Shown here: positions 28,693-37,166 of the stretch, one piece after another
Position numbering within the stretch: position 1 is the stretch's first letter
Layout: every line of letters starts with the position of its first letter
From: Opitutaceae bacterium
Lineage (GTDB): Bacteria; Verrucomicrobiota; Verrucomicrobiia; Opitutales; Opitutaceae
Length of the DNA stretch: 64,000 nt
Direction of reading: 5' to 3'
Assembly (NCBI GenBank): GCA_016795545.1
Contig: JAEUGX010000092.1
Location: forward strand, 78,870 to 142,869
Notes under the pieces: generated by a model
The model's database searches: none
What the model was told of the DNA's origin: nothing
What the model saw: only the letters and a program-made list of their open reading frames with translations
Position numbers and translations under genes: made by a program

Positions 28693-29388
28693 CTAAAGAC
28701 GCGCCTGATGCAGGGCGACCACGCCGAAAGTGAGTGACAGGCTTTCTACTTCGCCGAAGCCGGCGCGTCGTATTTCTGCGGTCATGGCGTCACGTTCGGG
28801 AAATTGCTCGATTGAGCCCCCGAGGTACTCGTAAGCGGACCGATCGCCCGTGACGACTGCGGCAACGGCGGGCAGCACGAAGCGGAGGTAGGTGTAATAG
28901 AAAGGTCTAAACCAGAATTCGGGCTGCGAAAATTCGAGTACAAAAAGACTGCCGCCGGGTCGCAACACCCGGCGCATTTCCCGCAACGCGCGCGGGCGGT
29001 CCGCCATGTTCCGGAGGCCGAATGAGACGGTCACCACGTCAAAACAGGAATCGGGCAGAGGCAGGGCCAGTCCGTCGCCCTGGCGAAACTCAATGCGGCT
29101 CCAGGCCGGGTTCCGGGCCTGTTTTCGGACGGCTTCATCGAGCATGGGCTGGCAGAAATCCATGCCCATCAACGTCACACTGGGCGGAAGTCCATCCGCC
29201 AGGGCGAAGACCACGTCGCCGCTGCCCGTGGCGAGATCGAGCACCCGGTTCGGTCGGGCGTCGCGCACCCGTCGGACCAGTCTGCGCCGCCATTGAAAAT
29301 CAAGGCCCCCGCTCAGCAGGTGGTTGGCGACGTCATATCGGCCGGCGATGCGGGCAAACATGGAATTGACGGCCTTGGGATCTGGCAT
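28693..29388 (-). CDS. menG: Demethylmenaquinone/ubiquinone methyltransferase
   Basis: A 231-residue SAM methyltransferase. Signature blocks are FARIAGRYDVANHLLSGGLD, the SAM loop LDLATGSGDV, and the UbiE/MenG motif VTVSFGLRNMADRPRALREM. It methylates demethylmenaquinone to menaquinone (or the ubiquinone precursor) in the last C-methylation step; menaquinone is the likelier product in Verrucomicrobiota. It stands alone, convergent with the Fe-S carrier and divergent from the HU gene. Confidence 0.93.
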   Translation of the reverse strand: MPDPKAVNSMFARIAGRYDVANHLLSGGLDFQWRRRLVRRVRDARPNRVLDLATGSGDVVFALADGLPPSVTLMGMDFCQPMLDEAVRKQARNPAWSRIEFRQGDGLALPLPDSCFDVVTVSFGLRNMADRPRALREMRRVLRPGGSLFVLEFSQPEFWFRPFYYTYLRFVLPAVAAVVTGDRSAYEYLGGSIEQFPERDAMTAEIRRAGFGEVESLSLTFGVVALHQARL

Positions 29389-29420
29389 GGAGGGGATTTA
29401 GCCTTTGTGCGGCTTTGCGG

Positions 29421-29450
29421 TTGACGCAAGCACTGGGTAGTGAATTATTT
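29421..29450 (+). promoter_or_regulatory. Putative sigma-70 promoter of the HU-hisS unit
   Basis: TTGACG (29421-29426) and TTATTT (29445-29450) are 18 bp apart in an AT-richer island, 45 bp before the HU start codon. Confidence 0.45.
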
Positions 29451-29494
29451 GTGCCTGTAACTCCCGAGTCTAAAATTTCAACCACGCCAAAGCC

Positions 29495-29833
29495 ATGTCG
29501 ACTAACCTGACCAAACGTGAGATCGTCCTCGAAATCTACGAGAAGACGGGGTTCCCGCAGAAGCAAATCCAAGACACCGTGCAAATGACACTCGATATTG
29601 TCATGGATGCACTTGCAGCAGGTCGCAACGTCGAGCTCCGCAACTTCGGCGTGCTTGAGGTTCAAGTGCGCAAGGCGCGCGTGGGCCGCAATCCCAACAA
29701 ACCGGAAACCGAAGTGGTCATCCCGGAGCGTGCTGTCGTGAAATTCAAATCGGGCAAGATTCTCAAGCAGAAGATCAAGCAGCTCAGCCTCGAGAAATTG
29801 CGCAATAATCCGCCGCCTCCGGCCAGCGCCTGA
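29495..29833 (+). CDS. HU/IHF-family DNA-binding protein
   Basis: A 112-residue nucleoid protein. It has the N-terminal helices with LTKREIVLEIYEKTG, the VELRNFGVLEV strand and the DNA-wrapping arm with the GRNPNKPE signature. The arm is followed by a lysine-rich C-terminal helix and a short Pro tail (NNPPPPASA) not found in typical 90-residue HU. It bends or compacts DNA. It is 22 bp ahead of hisS in the same direction, so the two may share the promoter above. Confidence 0.93.
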   Translation: MSTNLTKREIVLEIYEKTGFPQKQIQDTVQMTLDIVMDALAAGRNVELRNFGVLEVQVRKARVGRNPNKPETEVVIPERAVVKFKSGKILKQKIKQLSLEKLRNNPPPPASA

Positions 29834-29855
29834 GCGAGCGTTCTCGCAGCCAGGC

Positions 29856-31169
29856 ATGGCCAGTTTTCAGTCGCTTCCGGGCTTCCGGGATTTCTACCCG
29901 GAGGATTTCTTCCGTCGTCAGCATATCTTTCGCGTCTGGCGTCAATCGGCCACGGCCTTCGGCTTTCAGGAATACGACGCGCCGGTGCTGGAGCCGCTCG
30001 AGCTCTACACGACCAAATCGGGCGACGAGATCGAGGGGCAGTTGTTCAGCTTCAAGGACAAAGGAGATCGCGAGGTTTCGCTCCGTCCGGAGATGACCCC
30101 GACGGTCTGCCGGATGGTCGGCAGTCGGGCGGGGGCCCTCAAGCGTCCCATCAAGTGGTTCAGCATCGCGGAGTTTTATCGCTACGAACGAGCGCAGAAG
30201 GGGAGGCTGCGTGCCTTCAACCAGTTTAATGCCGATATTTTCGGTGAGGCGGGACCGGAGGCGGAGATCGAGCTGATCGCGCTGCTGATCCAATGCCTCT
30301 CCGGCTTCGGCCTGGCCAAGGACGATTTCCTTATCCGACTCAGCGATCGCGATCTCTGGTTTTTCTACCTGGAGGCGCTCGGCTTCAATGACAGCCAGGC
30401 CCGCGGGGTGCTCGGCGCCATCGACCGCTACGAGAAGATGGGCGACGGAGCTTTCAAGGCCTACACCGACGTCCACGGTCCGCTTGAGGACAGCCGCAAG
30501 CAGAAGATCCTTGGCTTCCTGCAGATCAAGGGCCTGGCGGACCTCGAGGCCGCCCTCGCTCCGTTCGGTTCGGAAAAACTCGCGGCCCGGCTTGCCGACT
30601 GGCGGCGTGTGCTCGAGGGCCTTGCCGCCATGGGACTGGCGGAATTTGTCTCGGTCGATCTGGCCGTGGTGCGCGGACTGGCCTACTACACCGGCTTCGT
30701 GTTCGAGGCCTTCGACCGCAAGGGTGACCTGCGCGCACTGGCCGGCGGTGGACGCTACAACGACTTGGTGAAGAAACTCGGCGGGCCGGATCTGCCCGCG
30801 GTGGGTTTCGCCATCGGCGACGTGACCACCGGCCTCCTGCTGGAGCAACGCGGCCTGATGCCCGCATTCGCGGCCGCCCCGGACGTCTATGTGGTCATCG
30901 GCGGGCCGGCCGAACGCCGGGCCGCGCTCGCCGACATTCAGGCGCTGCGCGCGGCGGGAGTCCGGGTCGAGTACCCCTTCAAGGATTCCGCTTTCGGCAA
31001 GCAGTTCAAGGCGGCGGCCGAGTCCGGGGCCCGCCTGGCCCTTATCTACGGCGGCGATGAACTGGCGCGGGGTGCGGTGAAGCTTCGCAACCTGGCCGAC
31101 CGGAGCGAACGCGAACTGCCCATCGCCGAGGTGCGTGCCGCGGTGCGAGCGAGCCTGGTCGGACCCTAG
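29856..31169 (+). CDS. hisS: Histidyl-tRNA synthetase
   Basis: A 437-residue class II synthetase that charges tRNA-His. It opens with PGFRDFYPED and carries motif 2 around FYRYERAQKGRLRAFNQFNA, HisA motif VVRGLAYYTG, and motif 3 in LPAVGFAIGDVTTGLLL, followed by the anticodon-binding domain from about 345 (VYVVIGGPAE). The length is normal. It is not HisZ, because both histidine-binding motifs and the tRNA-binding domain are present. RGLAYYTG has Ala where E. coli has Asp, a known variant. It follows the HU gene. Confidence 0.94.
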   Translation: MASFQSLPGFRDFYPEDFFRRQHIFRVWRQSATAFGFQEYDAPVLEPLELYTTKSGDEIEGQLFSFKDKGDREVSLRPEMTPTVCRMVGSRAGALKRPIKWFSIAEFYRYERAQKGRLRAFNQFNADIFGEAGPEAEIELIALLIQCLSGFGLAKDDFLIRLSDRDLWFFYLEALGFNDSQARGVLGAIDRYEKMGDGAFKAYTDVHGPLEDSRKQKILGFLQIKGLADLEAALAPFGSEKLAARLADWRRVLEGLAAMGLAEFVSVDLAVVRGLAYYTGFVFEAFDRKGDLRALAGGGRYNDLVKKLGGPDLPAVGFAIGDVTTGLLLEQRGLMPAFAAAPDVYVVIGGPAERRAALADIQALRAAGVRVEYPFKDSAFGKQFKAAAESGARLALIYGGDELARGAVKLRNLADRSERELPIAEVRAAVRASLVGP

Positions 31170-31205
31170 CGCGGCGAATCGCGGGCCGCCGCCGTCACTC
31201 TCCCC

Positions 31206-31994
31206 ATGCCCGACCTGCTGGCTTCATTCCTGCGGATTTTCGGATTGCTGGTGGTCGCCTACGCCTGCGCGGCGGTGGGCGCGCATTTCCTGTCGCTGAA
31301 CCTGATCTTCCCGCGTCCGCCGGTGAAGTACGAGGTCAACGCCGACTACATCTCGCTCCGGACTCCGGACGGCGTCACGCTGCAGGCCCGGCACTGGCCG
31401 AATCCGCAGGCCCGGCACACGCTGCTTTACCTGCACGGCAACTACGAGGATCTCGGCACGGTGGGCGAGGTGGTCCCGGGATTCCTGGCGGCCGGCTACG
31501 CGGTGTTCGCGCTCGATTACCGCGGCTACGGTCACAGCGGCGGCCGGCCGAGCGAGGCCAACACCTGCGCCGACGTCGAACTCGCCTATGACCACCTCCG
31601 CCAACGCCTCGGCGTGCCGCCGGAGCGCATTGTTATCTTCGGCTACTCGCTCGGAGCCGGACCGGGGGTCGAGCTGGCCAGCCGGCGCCCGGCCGCGGGC
31701 CTGGTGATGCAGGGGGCGTTTGTCAGCGCTTACCGTGTGATGACCCGGATACCGCTCTTTCCGGGCGACAAGTTCCTCAACCTCGACAAGGTACCGCATC
31801 TGACCCTGCCGGTGATGGTGATACACGGCACCGCCGACGAGACGGTGCCTTCCTGGCACGGGGAGCGGCTCTATGCGGCGCTTACGTCGCGGAAGGCCCG
31901 GTACTTCATTCCGGGCGGACCGCACAGCGGCATCGCCGATTTCGCCGGTCCGCGCTATTGGGAGGAGCTGCGGCGTTTCACCGACTCGTTGTGA
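31206..31994 (+). CDS. Alpha/beta hydrolase, membrane-anchored
   Basis: A 262-residue hydrolase with an N-terminal hydrophobic segment (about 10-28, LRIFGLLVVAYACAAVGAHF) that probably anchors it to the membrane. The fold is clear: LYLHGNYEDLG oxyanion loop, nucleophile Ser in GYSLGAG, and the C-terminal VIHGTADETVP and PGGPHSGI segments that carry the acid and histidine. The sequence resembles the BAAT/ABHD13-like group of small serine hydrolases of unknown substrate. It starts 36 bp after hisS and converges with the M13 peptidase. Confidence 0.88.
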   Translation: MPDLLASFLRIFGLLVVAYACAAVGAHFLSLNLIFPRPPVKYEVNADYISLRTPDGVTLQARHWPNPQARHTLLYLHGNYEDLGTVGEVVPGFLAAGYAVFALDYRGYGHSGGRPSEANTCADVELAYDHLRQRLGVPPERIVIFGYSLGAGPGVELASRRPAAGLVMQGAFVSAYRVMTRIPLFPGDKFLNLDKVPHLTLPVMVIHGTADETVPSWHGERLYAALTSRKARYFIPGGPHSGIADFAGPRYWEELRRFTDSL

Positions 31995-32014
31995 ACGCGC
32001 TCCGCGCCCGCCGC

Positions 32015-34021
32015 TCACCAGATCGCAGGCACTTCCTCGGCCTCGGGCGGACAGCCGAAGGCCGCCCGGAACTCCGGAAAATGCGCCACCGGGCCCAACA
32101 CCCGCCAGCGGACCGGGCTGTGGACATCGCTCGTCACCTGCAGGCGCAACTGCTCGGGGCGCTGGTTGGTCCGCCACCCCTGGGCAAAGGCGATGAAGAA
32201 GCGCTGTTCCGGGGTGAAGCCGTCGATGGGCCGGAGCCTCTGGTCGGCCGTGGCCAGCCGGAACGCCTCGTAGGAGATCCGTAGCCCGCCGATGTCGGCG
32301 ATGTTCTCCCCGAGCGTCTGTTCGCCGTTGATGCGCAGGCCGGGCAGGGGCTCGTAGGCGGCGTATTGCCGCACGATCCGCGCGGCCCGCTCCTGGAATC
32401 CGCGCGCGTCGGCCTCCGTCCACCAGTTCCGCAGGTTGCCCTCCGCGTCGTACTGGCGGCCCTCGTCGTCGAACCCGTGCGTCAGCTCATGCCCGATGGT
32501 CGAGGCGAGGGCGCCGTAGTTGGTCGCGTCGTCCGCCTGCGCGTCGAAGAACGGCGGCTGCAGAATGCCGGCGGGGAAACACATCTCGTTCAGCGTCGGA
32601 TCGTAGTAAGCGTTGTTTGTCTGCGGCGTCATGTGCCAGTCGGCGCGCGACACCGGCTGGCCGAGCTTCGCGAGCTGGCGCCGGAACTCGAAGGCCGAGG
32701 CGGCGATCACGTTGCCCACATAGGAGCCGCGCGTGATGGTCAGGGCGCCGTAGTCACGCCACTGGTCGGGGTAGCCGACCTTGCTGCGCAGGGTGTCCAG
32801 CTTGCGGCCGGCCTGGAGCTTGGTGGACGCGGACATCCAGGCGGCGGCCTCGATGCGCCGGCGCATGGCCTCCACGTGAAAACGCACCATGGTGAGCGCC
32901 CGCGCCTTGGCCGCGGGACTGAAGGCGCGTTGGACGTAAAGCTGGCCGAGATCCTCGCCGATCGCCTCGTCGGCCGCGGCCAGCACCCGTTTCCAGCGCG
33001 GCTTGAGCTCGGTCACCCCGGACAGCGTGCGCCCGTAGAACGCAAAATGTTCGTTCACGAAGGCGGCGTCCAGGTAGGGGGAGGCCAGCCGCAGCACGTG
33101 CCAGCGCAGGTAGGCGCGCCAGGCGTCCAGGGTTTCGGATGCGAACAGCCCGCCCAGCGCGGCGAAGAACTCCGGCTGGCCGACGAGCACGGCCGGCTCA
33201 CGGGCGGGAAATCGGATCCCGGCAAAAAAGCCGGCCCAGTCGAAGCCGGGCGCCAGGGTGCCGAGGTCGGAGCGCGCGACCTTGCGGTAGTTGCGCTCGG
33301 GATCGCGGCGCTCGACCAGCGTGCGCGAGGCGCCCGCCAGGCGGGTCTCCAGGGCGAGAATGGCGTCGGCCGCCGCGGCTGAAGCGGCGGGCGTGTCGCC
33401 GGCCAGCTCAAGGGTGCGGGCCACGTGCCGGACGTAGGCCCGGCGGATCGCAACGGAAGGCGCGTCGCTGCGGAAATAGTAGTCCCGCTCGGGCAGGCCG
33501 AGCCCGCCCTGGCTGAAGGACGCGATCATCGCGGTCGTGTCCTTGTCGTCGACCTGCACGCCGAATCCGAACGCGGACCCGAGGCCGTCGGCGTGCAGCC
33601 CGGCCACGACCGCTTGCAGTCCGGCGGCGTCCCGGATCGCCGCGATGCGCCCGAGCCAGGGAGCGAGCGGCGCCAGCCCGGCCCGGGCGATGGCCGCCTC
33701 GTCCATGCCGGCCTGGTAGAAGTCGCCGACCCGCTGGGCCAGGGTGCCGGGCGCGCCGCCGGCGCGGGCCGACTCCTCGAGGATCGTGCGCAGGATGGCG
33801 AAGTTCCGCTCGTTGATTTCCTCGTTCACCCCGTAGCTGGCGTACTCGCCCGGGATCGGGACCCGGTTGAACGCGCCGTTGGCGTAGTCGTAGAAGTTGG
33901 CGCAGGGTGCGACGGCCGGATCGAGGTACGCGCGGTCGACTCCGGTGACGCGCGGCGCCTCGAGCGCGGACCCGGCCAGCGCGCCGGCCACGAACAGGGG
34001 CAGCAGCAGCAGGGCTTTCAT
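32015..34021 (-). CDS. M13-family zinc metallopeptidase (neprilysin/PepO-like)
   Basis: A 668-residue exported endopeptidase. After a signal peptide (MKALLLLPLFVAGALAG) comes the M13 N-terminal domain, with ANFYDYANGAFN early and the RADWHMTPQTNNAYYDPTLN segment next to the active site. The zinc motif is HELTHGFDDEG, with the third zinc ligand in GENIADIGGL and substrate-binding NAYYDP. All catalytic residues are present. It probably degrades peptides in the periplasm. It is the last gene of a kbl-cdd-M13 chain, 28 bp after cdd. I chose ATG 34021 because it yields the signal peptide. Confidence 0.93.
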   Translation of the reverse strand: MKALLLLPLFVAGALAGSALEAPRVTGVDRAYLDPAVAPCANFYDYANGAFNRVPIPGEYASYGVNEEINERNFAILRTILEESARAGGAPGTLAQRVGDFYQAGMDEAAIARAGLAPLAPWLGRIAAIRDAAGLQAVVAGLHADGLGSAFGFGVQVDDKDTTAMIASFSQGGLGLPERDYYFRSDAPSVAIRRAYVRHVARTLELAGDTPAASAAAADAILALETRLAGASRTLVERRDPERNYRKVARSDLGTLAPGFDWAGFFAGIRFPAREPAVLVGQPEFFAALGGLFASETLDAWRAYLRWHVLRLASPYLDAAFVNEHFAFYGRTLSGVTELKPRWKRVLAAADEAIGEDLGQLYVQRAFSPAAKARALTMVRFHVEAMRRRIEAAAWMSASTKLQAGRKLDTLRSKVGYPDQWRDYGALTITRGSYVGNVIAASAFEFRRQLAKLGQPVSRADWHMTPQTNNAYYDPTLNEMCFPAGILQPPFFDAQADDATNYGALASTIGHELTHGFDDEGRQYDAEGNLRNWWTEADARGFQERAARIVRQYAAYEPLPGLRINGEQTLGENIADIGGLRISYEAFRLATADQRLRPIDGFTPEQRFFIAFAQGWRTNQRPEQLRLQVTSDVHSPVRWRVLGPVAHFPEFRAAFGCPPEAEEVPAIW

Positions 34022-34049
34022 GGCAGCAGGGCGCGGTCGCGCCGGAGCT

Positions 34050-34460
34050 TCAGGCCAGGTCGGCCGGCCCGAAGGCGCCCGGCAGCAGGGCGTCGATCGG
34101 GGAATCGACGCGGGCCGGTCCGTCGCAGATCGACACGATCCGCGACGAGGGCCCGAATTCATGGATGACCTGCCGGCAGGCGCCGCACGGCGCCGTGGCG
34201 GTGCGGGTCGGCGTGTACACCACGACGCACCGCAGTCGGGTCCGGGCGCCGCCGGCGGCCACGGCGCTGAAGACGGCGGTGCGCTCCGCGCAGTTGGTCA
34301 ACCCGTAGGAGGCGTTCTCGACGTTGCAGCCGGTGTGCACCTTCCCGGCCGTCGTCAGCACGGCCGCGCCCACGGCGAACCGCGAGTAGGGCGCGTAAGC
34401 CCGGCCGGCGGCCGCGCGCGCGGCCGCCTCGAGTTTCCGGAGCTGCGCGGGGGTGGGCAT
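34050..34460 (-). CDS. cdd: Cytidine deaminase
   Basis: A 136-residue homotetrameric-type cytidine deaminase, converting cytidine or deoxycytidine to uridine forms in pyrimidine salvage. Catalytic residues are Cys57-Ala-Glu59 (TNCAER) and PCGAC (Cys92, Cys95), which bind zinc; GCNVENASYG contacts the sugar. The length is standard. Its ATG overlaps the kbl stop codon (TGATG), so it is translationally coupled to kbl, with the M13 peptidase next. Confidence 0.95.
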   Translation of the reverse strand: MPTPAQLRKLEAAARAAAGRAYAPYSRFAVGAAVLTTAGKVHTGCNVENASYGLTNCAERTAVFSAVAAGGARTRLRCVVVYTPTRTATAPCGACRQVIHEFGPSSRIVSICDGPARVDSPIDALLPGAFGPADLA

Positions 34461-35650
34461 CAGAGGCTGAATTCTTTCCGCACCTGCGCGAATTTCTCAA
34501 TCGCAAAGGAGAGGTCGTCGCGGGTGTGGGCGGCCGAAACTTGGGTGCGGATCCGGGCCAGGCCCTGGGGCACGACCGGGTAGAAAAAGCCGATCACGTA
34601 CACCCCCAGCTCGAGCAGGCGGGCCGCGACCCGCTGGGACAGGGCCGCGTCGCCCAGCATCACCGGCACGATCGGGTGTTCGCCCGGCCGCAGCGTGAGC
34701 CCCGCCCGGGCCAGGCCCTCCCGGAAGAAGCGGGTGTTGCCCTCCAGGCGATCGCGTAGTTCGGTGGAGGCGCTGAGCAGCTGCAGGCAGTGCAGCGTGG
34801 CGGCCGCGATTACCGGCGCGACGGTATTGGAGAAGAGGTAGGGGCGGGAGCGCTGCCGGAGAAGCTCGATGATCTCGCGGCGACCACTGGTGTAGCCGCC
34901 GCTGGCGCCGCCGAGCGCCTTGCCCAGCGTGCCGGTGATGAGATCGACCCGGCCCATGACGCCGCAGTGCTCGGGAGTGCCGCGCCCCGTGCGGCCCATG
35001 AAGCCGACGGCGTGGCTGTCGTCCACCATCACTAGCGCCTCGTAACGGTCGGCCAGGTCGCAGATGCCCTTCAGGTCGGCGATGAAGCCGTCCATCGAGA
35101 ACACCCCGTCGGTGGCGATCAGCTTGAAGCGGGCGCCCTTCGCGTCGGCCTCCTTCAGCTTGGCCTCGAGGTCGGCCAGGTCGTTGTTCCGGTAACGGTA
35201 GCGCTGGGCCTTGCAGAGCCGGATCCCGTCGATGATGGAGGCGTGGTTGAGCTCGTCCGAAATCACCGCATCCTCGGCCCCGAGCAGGGTCTCGAACAGC
35301 CCGCCGTTGGCGTCGAAGCAGGAGGAATAGAGGAGGGTGTCGTCCGTGCCCAGGAACCCCGAGAGCGCCGTCTCGAGATCCCGGTGGATCTGCTGCGTGC
35401 CGCAGATGAACCGGACCGAGGCGAGCCCGTAACCCCAGCGGTCGAGCGAGGCGCGGGCCGCGGCGATGAGCTCGGGGCTGGCGGCCAGCCCGAGGTAGTT
35501 GTTGGCGCACAGGTTCAAGACCTCCCGCCCGCCCTGGACCCCGATGTGCGCGGCCTGCGGCGTCGTGATGACCCGCTCGCGCTTGTACAGGCCGGCGGCG
35601 TCGATCCCGGCGAGGATTTCCCGGACATGGGCGGAATAGGCGGCGTTCAT
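34460..35650 (-). CDS. kbl: Glycine C-acetyltransferase (2-amino-3-ketobutyrate CoA ligase)
   Basis: A 396-residue PLP enzyme that cleaves 2-amino-3-ketobutyrate with CoA to glycine and acetyl-CoA, the second step of threonine catabolism. The PLP lysine is Lys244 in [13 protein letters not shown], and the block [10 protein letters not shown] and the [15 protein letters not shown] segment are typical. I chose ATG 35650 to give the family start. Tdh, the first enzyme of the pathway, is encoded on the same strand about 1.5 kb upstream, but the SatD-type module lies between them. kbl overlaps cdd downstream. Confidence 0.93.
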   Translation of the reverse strand: MNAAYSAHVREILAGIDAAGLYKRERVITTPQAAHIGVQGGREVLNLCANNYLGLAASPELIAAARASLDRWGYGLASVRFICGTQQIHRDLETALSGFLGTDDTLLYSSCFDANGGLFETLLGAEDAVISDELNHASIIDGIRLCKAQRYRYRNNDLADLEAKLKEADAKGARFKLIATDGVFSMDGFIADLKGICDLADRYEALVMVDDSHAVGFMGRTGRGTPEHCGVMGRVDLITGTLGKALGGASGGYTSGRREIIELLRQRSRPYLFSNTVAPVIAAATLHCLQLLSASTELRDRLEGNTRFFREGLARAGLTLRPGEHPIVPVMLGDAALSQRVAARLLELGVYVIGFFYPVVPQGLARIRTQVSAAHTRDDLSFAIEKFAQVRKEFSL

Positions 35651-35727
35651 GCCGGGGAGGGTGAAGCCGAAAACCGTGCCTTGGCAAGGCGGGTTCACTC
35701 GTCACCGAATCAGGCCCTTTGCTTTAA

Positions 35728-35746
35728 AAGAACCTTTTTGGTTCTT
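35728..35746. promoter_or_regulatory. Palindromic operator 1 (AAGAACC-N5-GGTTCTT)
   Basis: Seven-base arms AAGAACC (35728-35734) and GGTTCTT (35740-35746) flank TTTTT. It lies in the 132-bp gap between divergent kbl and the SatD-type gene. Its centre is 28 bp from that of a second palindrome of the same type, which suggests side-by-side dimer binding about three turns apart. TTGACA (35749-35754) lies between the two sites, so repression of this promoter is plausible. Confidence 0.65.
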
Positions 35747-35757
35747 ATTTGACATAG

Positions 35758-35772
35758 GAACCATATCGGTTC
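35758..35772. promoter_or_regulatory. Palindromic operator 2 (GAACC-N5-GGTTC)
   Basis: GAACC (35758-35762), ATATC, GGTTC (35768-35772) repeats the core of operator 1 with the same 5-base spacer. It ends 10 bp before the SatD-type start codon at 35783. It would block either transcription initiation or early elongation, and read as RNA it could also form a small hairpin over the ribosome-binding region. Confidence 0.6.
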
Positions 35773-35782
35773 TTCTGCGGGC

Positions 35783-36409
35783 ATGCGATACCTGGTGATC
35801 ATCGGCGATGTGGTGGCCTCGCGCCGGCTGCCGGCGCGCGCGCAGTTCCAGCGGCGGCTCAAGACGCTGCTGCAGGGCCTCAACCGCCGAGGCCGGGGGC
35901 TGGTCTCGCCCTACACCCTGACGCTCGGGGACGAGTTCCAGGCGGTGTACCGGGACGCCGGGACGGCTTTCGCGGACATTTTCACGCTGCTCGCGGGGCT
36001 GGCTCCGGTGCGGGCGCGGTTCGCGCTGGCGGCGGGCGAGATCGTGACCCCGCTCAACCCCGCGCAGGCGATCGGGATGGACGGGCCGGCCTTTCACCGG
36101 GCGCGGGCGCTGCTGGACCGGCTCAAGCGGGAGGGGCGGCTCCTCGGCGTGCAGGGGGAGGCGGCGGGCTGGCCGCTGCCGGCGGCCGTCCTGGCGGTGC
36201 TGTCCGGGCTGGTGGAAGGCTGGCGGCCCAACCGCATCGGCTTGTTCGCCGGGCTGCTGGCGGCCCGGCCGGTGACGGAGCTGGCCCGGGGGGCCGGCAT
36301 CACCCCGCGCGCGGTGAACAAGAACATCCGGGCGGCGGATCTTGACGAATGGCGGCGCATCCTCGATGAAATCGCCCGGCTCCTGAACCAGGAGCTGAAG
36401 CCTCGATGA
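35783..36409 (+). CDS. satD: SatD-family protein with C-terminal helix-turn-helix
   Basis: A 208-residue protein. It opens YLVIIGDVVASRRLPARAQF, followed by LTLGDEFQAV, the IGD..xSR and LGDEFQ motifs I associate with the SatD family, whose founding member comes from an acid-tolerance locus in Streptococcus. Residues about 150-190 hold a helix-turn-helix-like stretch (RPVTELARGAGITPRAVNKN) resembling sigma region 4, so it could itself bind the paired operator upstream. Its last codon overlaps the next gene's ATG. The pair lies exactly between kbl and tdh and on the opposite strand, suggesting a mobile or inserted cassette. Function is not established. Confidence 0.75.
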   Translation: MRYLVIIGDVVASRRLPARAQFQRRLKTLLQGLNRRGRGLVSPYTLTLGDEFQAVYRDAGTAFADIFTLLAGLAPVRARFALAAGEIVTPLNPAQAIGMDGPAFHRARALLDRLKREGRLLGVQGEAAGWPLPAAVLAVLSGLVEGWRPNRIGLFAGLLAARPVTELARGAGITPRAVNKNIRAADLDEWRRILDEIARLLNQELKPR

Positions 36410-37149
36410 ATCCCGGATTCCTGGTGCTGGCCAACGTGCTGCTGCTGACGCGGCTGGTGTGCCTGTTCCGGGACGACGCCAACCGGGGCAGCCTCTGGGC
36501 GGCGAAGGCGGCGGTGGAGCTGGCCGCGCTTGGCGTGCTCTATCCCTGCTCGCGGGCGAGCCTGGCGGCCGCGGCGGTGATCGTGGCCTTCAATCTCCTC
36601 GGCTGGCGCGGGGAAAAATCGTCGAGCCGGAAGAACTTCCTGCGCCTGCGGCACGGCCTGCTCCTGCTCGTCTGCCTCAGCTTCTGCTTTGCGCCGGGCG
36701 CGGCCCTCGCGTTCCGGCCGGGCCTCGTGCGCTTTGCCGCCGAGTTCGCGGACTGGACCGCGCTGGGGCCGCTTTTCCGGTCGCTGGGCGGCGCGGAGGT
36801 GCAGCTCTTCCTTTTCGGGCTGCTGCTGACCGCCAACGAGGCGAACCTCGCCATCCGCGCCGTCTTTGACTGGCTTGACCTGAAGCCCCGCTCGCTGCCG
36901 GCGGGCGGCGGGGTGGTGGATGTCGGGGAGTTCAACCGCGGCCGAGTCATCGGCATGCTCGAACGCGCGCTGCTTTATGTCTTCCTCCTGCAGGGTCAGT
37001 ACGGGGCGATCGGCTTCGTGCTCGCGGCCAAGGCCTTCACGCGGTTCAAGGCGCTGGATGATCGCCCGTTTGCCGAATACGTGCTGATCGGCACGCTGCT
37101 CTCGGCATGCTGCGCGCTGGGCGTCGCGGCGGCGGTCCGGCTGGCGTGA
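36406..37149 (+). CDS. Membrane protein partner of SatD (DUF3307-like C-terminus)
   Basis: A 247-residue protein with about six hydrophobic segments. The ATG overlaps the satD stop (ATGA), so translation is coupled. The C-terminal third, around RVIGMLERALLYVFLLQGQY and FAEYVLIGTLLS, resembles what I remember from DUF3307 proteins that often sit next to satD; the N-terminal HFLGDFLLQ-like motif of that family is absent. Probable inner-membrane protein; function unknown. It ends 17 bp before the convergent tdh stop, with a short GC hairpin (CGGGC/GCCCG, 37150-37164) between them. Confidence 0.75.
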   Translation: MNPGFLVLANVLLLTRLVCLFRDDANRGSLWAAKAAVELAALGVLYPCSRASLAAAAVIVAFNLLGWRGEKSSSRKNFLRLRHGLLLLVCLSFCFAPGAALAFRPGLVRFAAEFADWTALGPLFRSLGGAEVQLFLFGLLLTANEANLAIRAVFDWLDLKPRSLPAGGGVVDVGEFNRGRVIGMLERALLYVFLLQGQYGAIGFVLAAKAFTRFKALDDRPFAEYVLIGTLLSACCALGVAAAVRLA

Positions 37150-37166
37150 CGGGCGGCGCGCCCGGG

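Noticed and set aside
29856..31169. HisZ (regulatory HisRS paralogue) instead of HisRS
   Set aside because: Motif 2, HisA motif and the C-terminal anticodon-binding domain are all present, and no hisG is adjacent.
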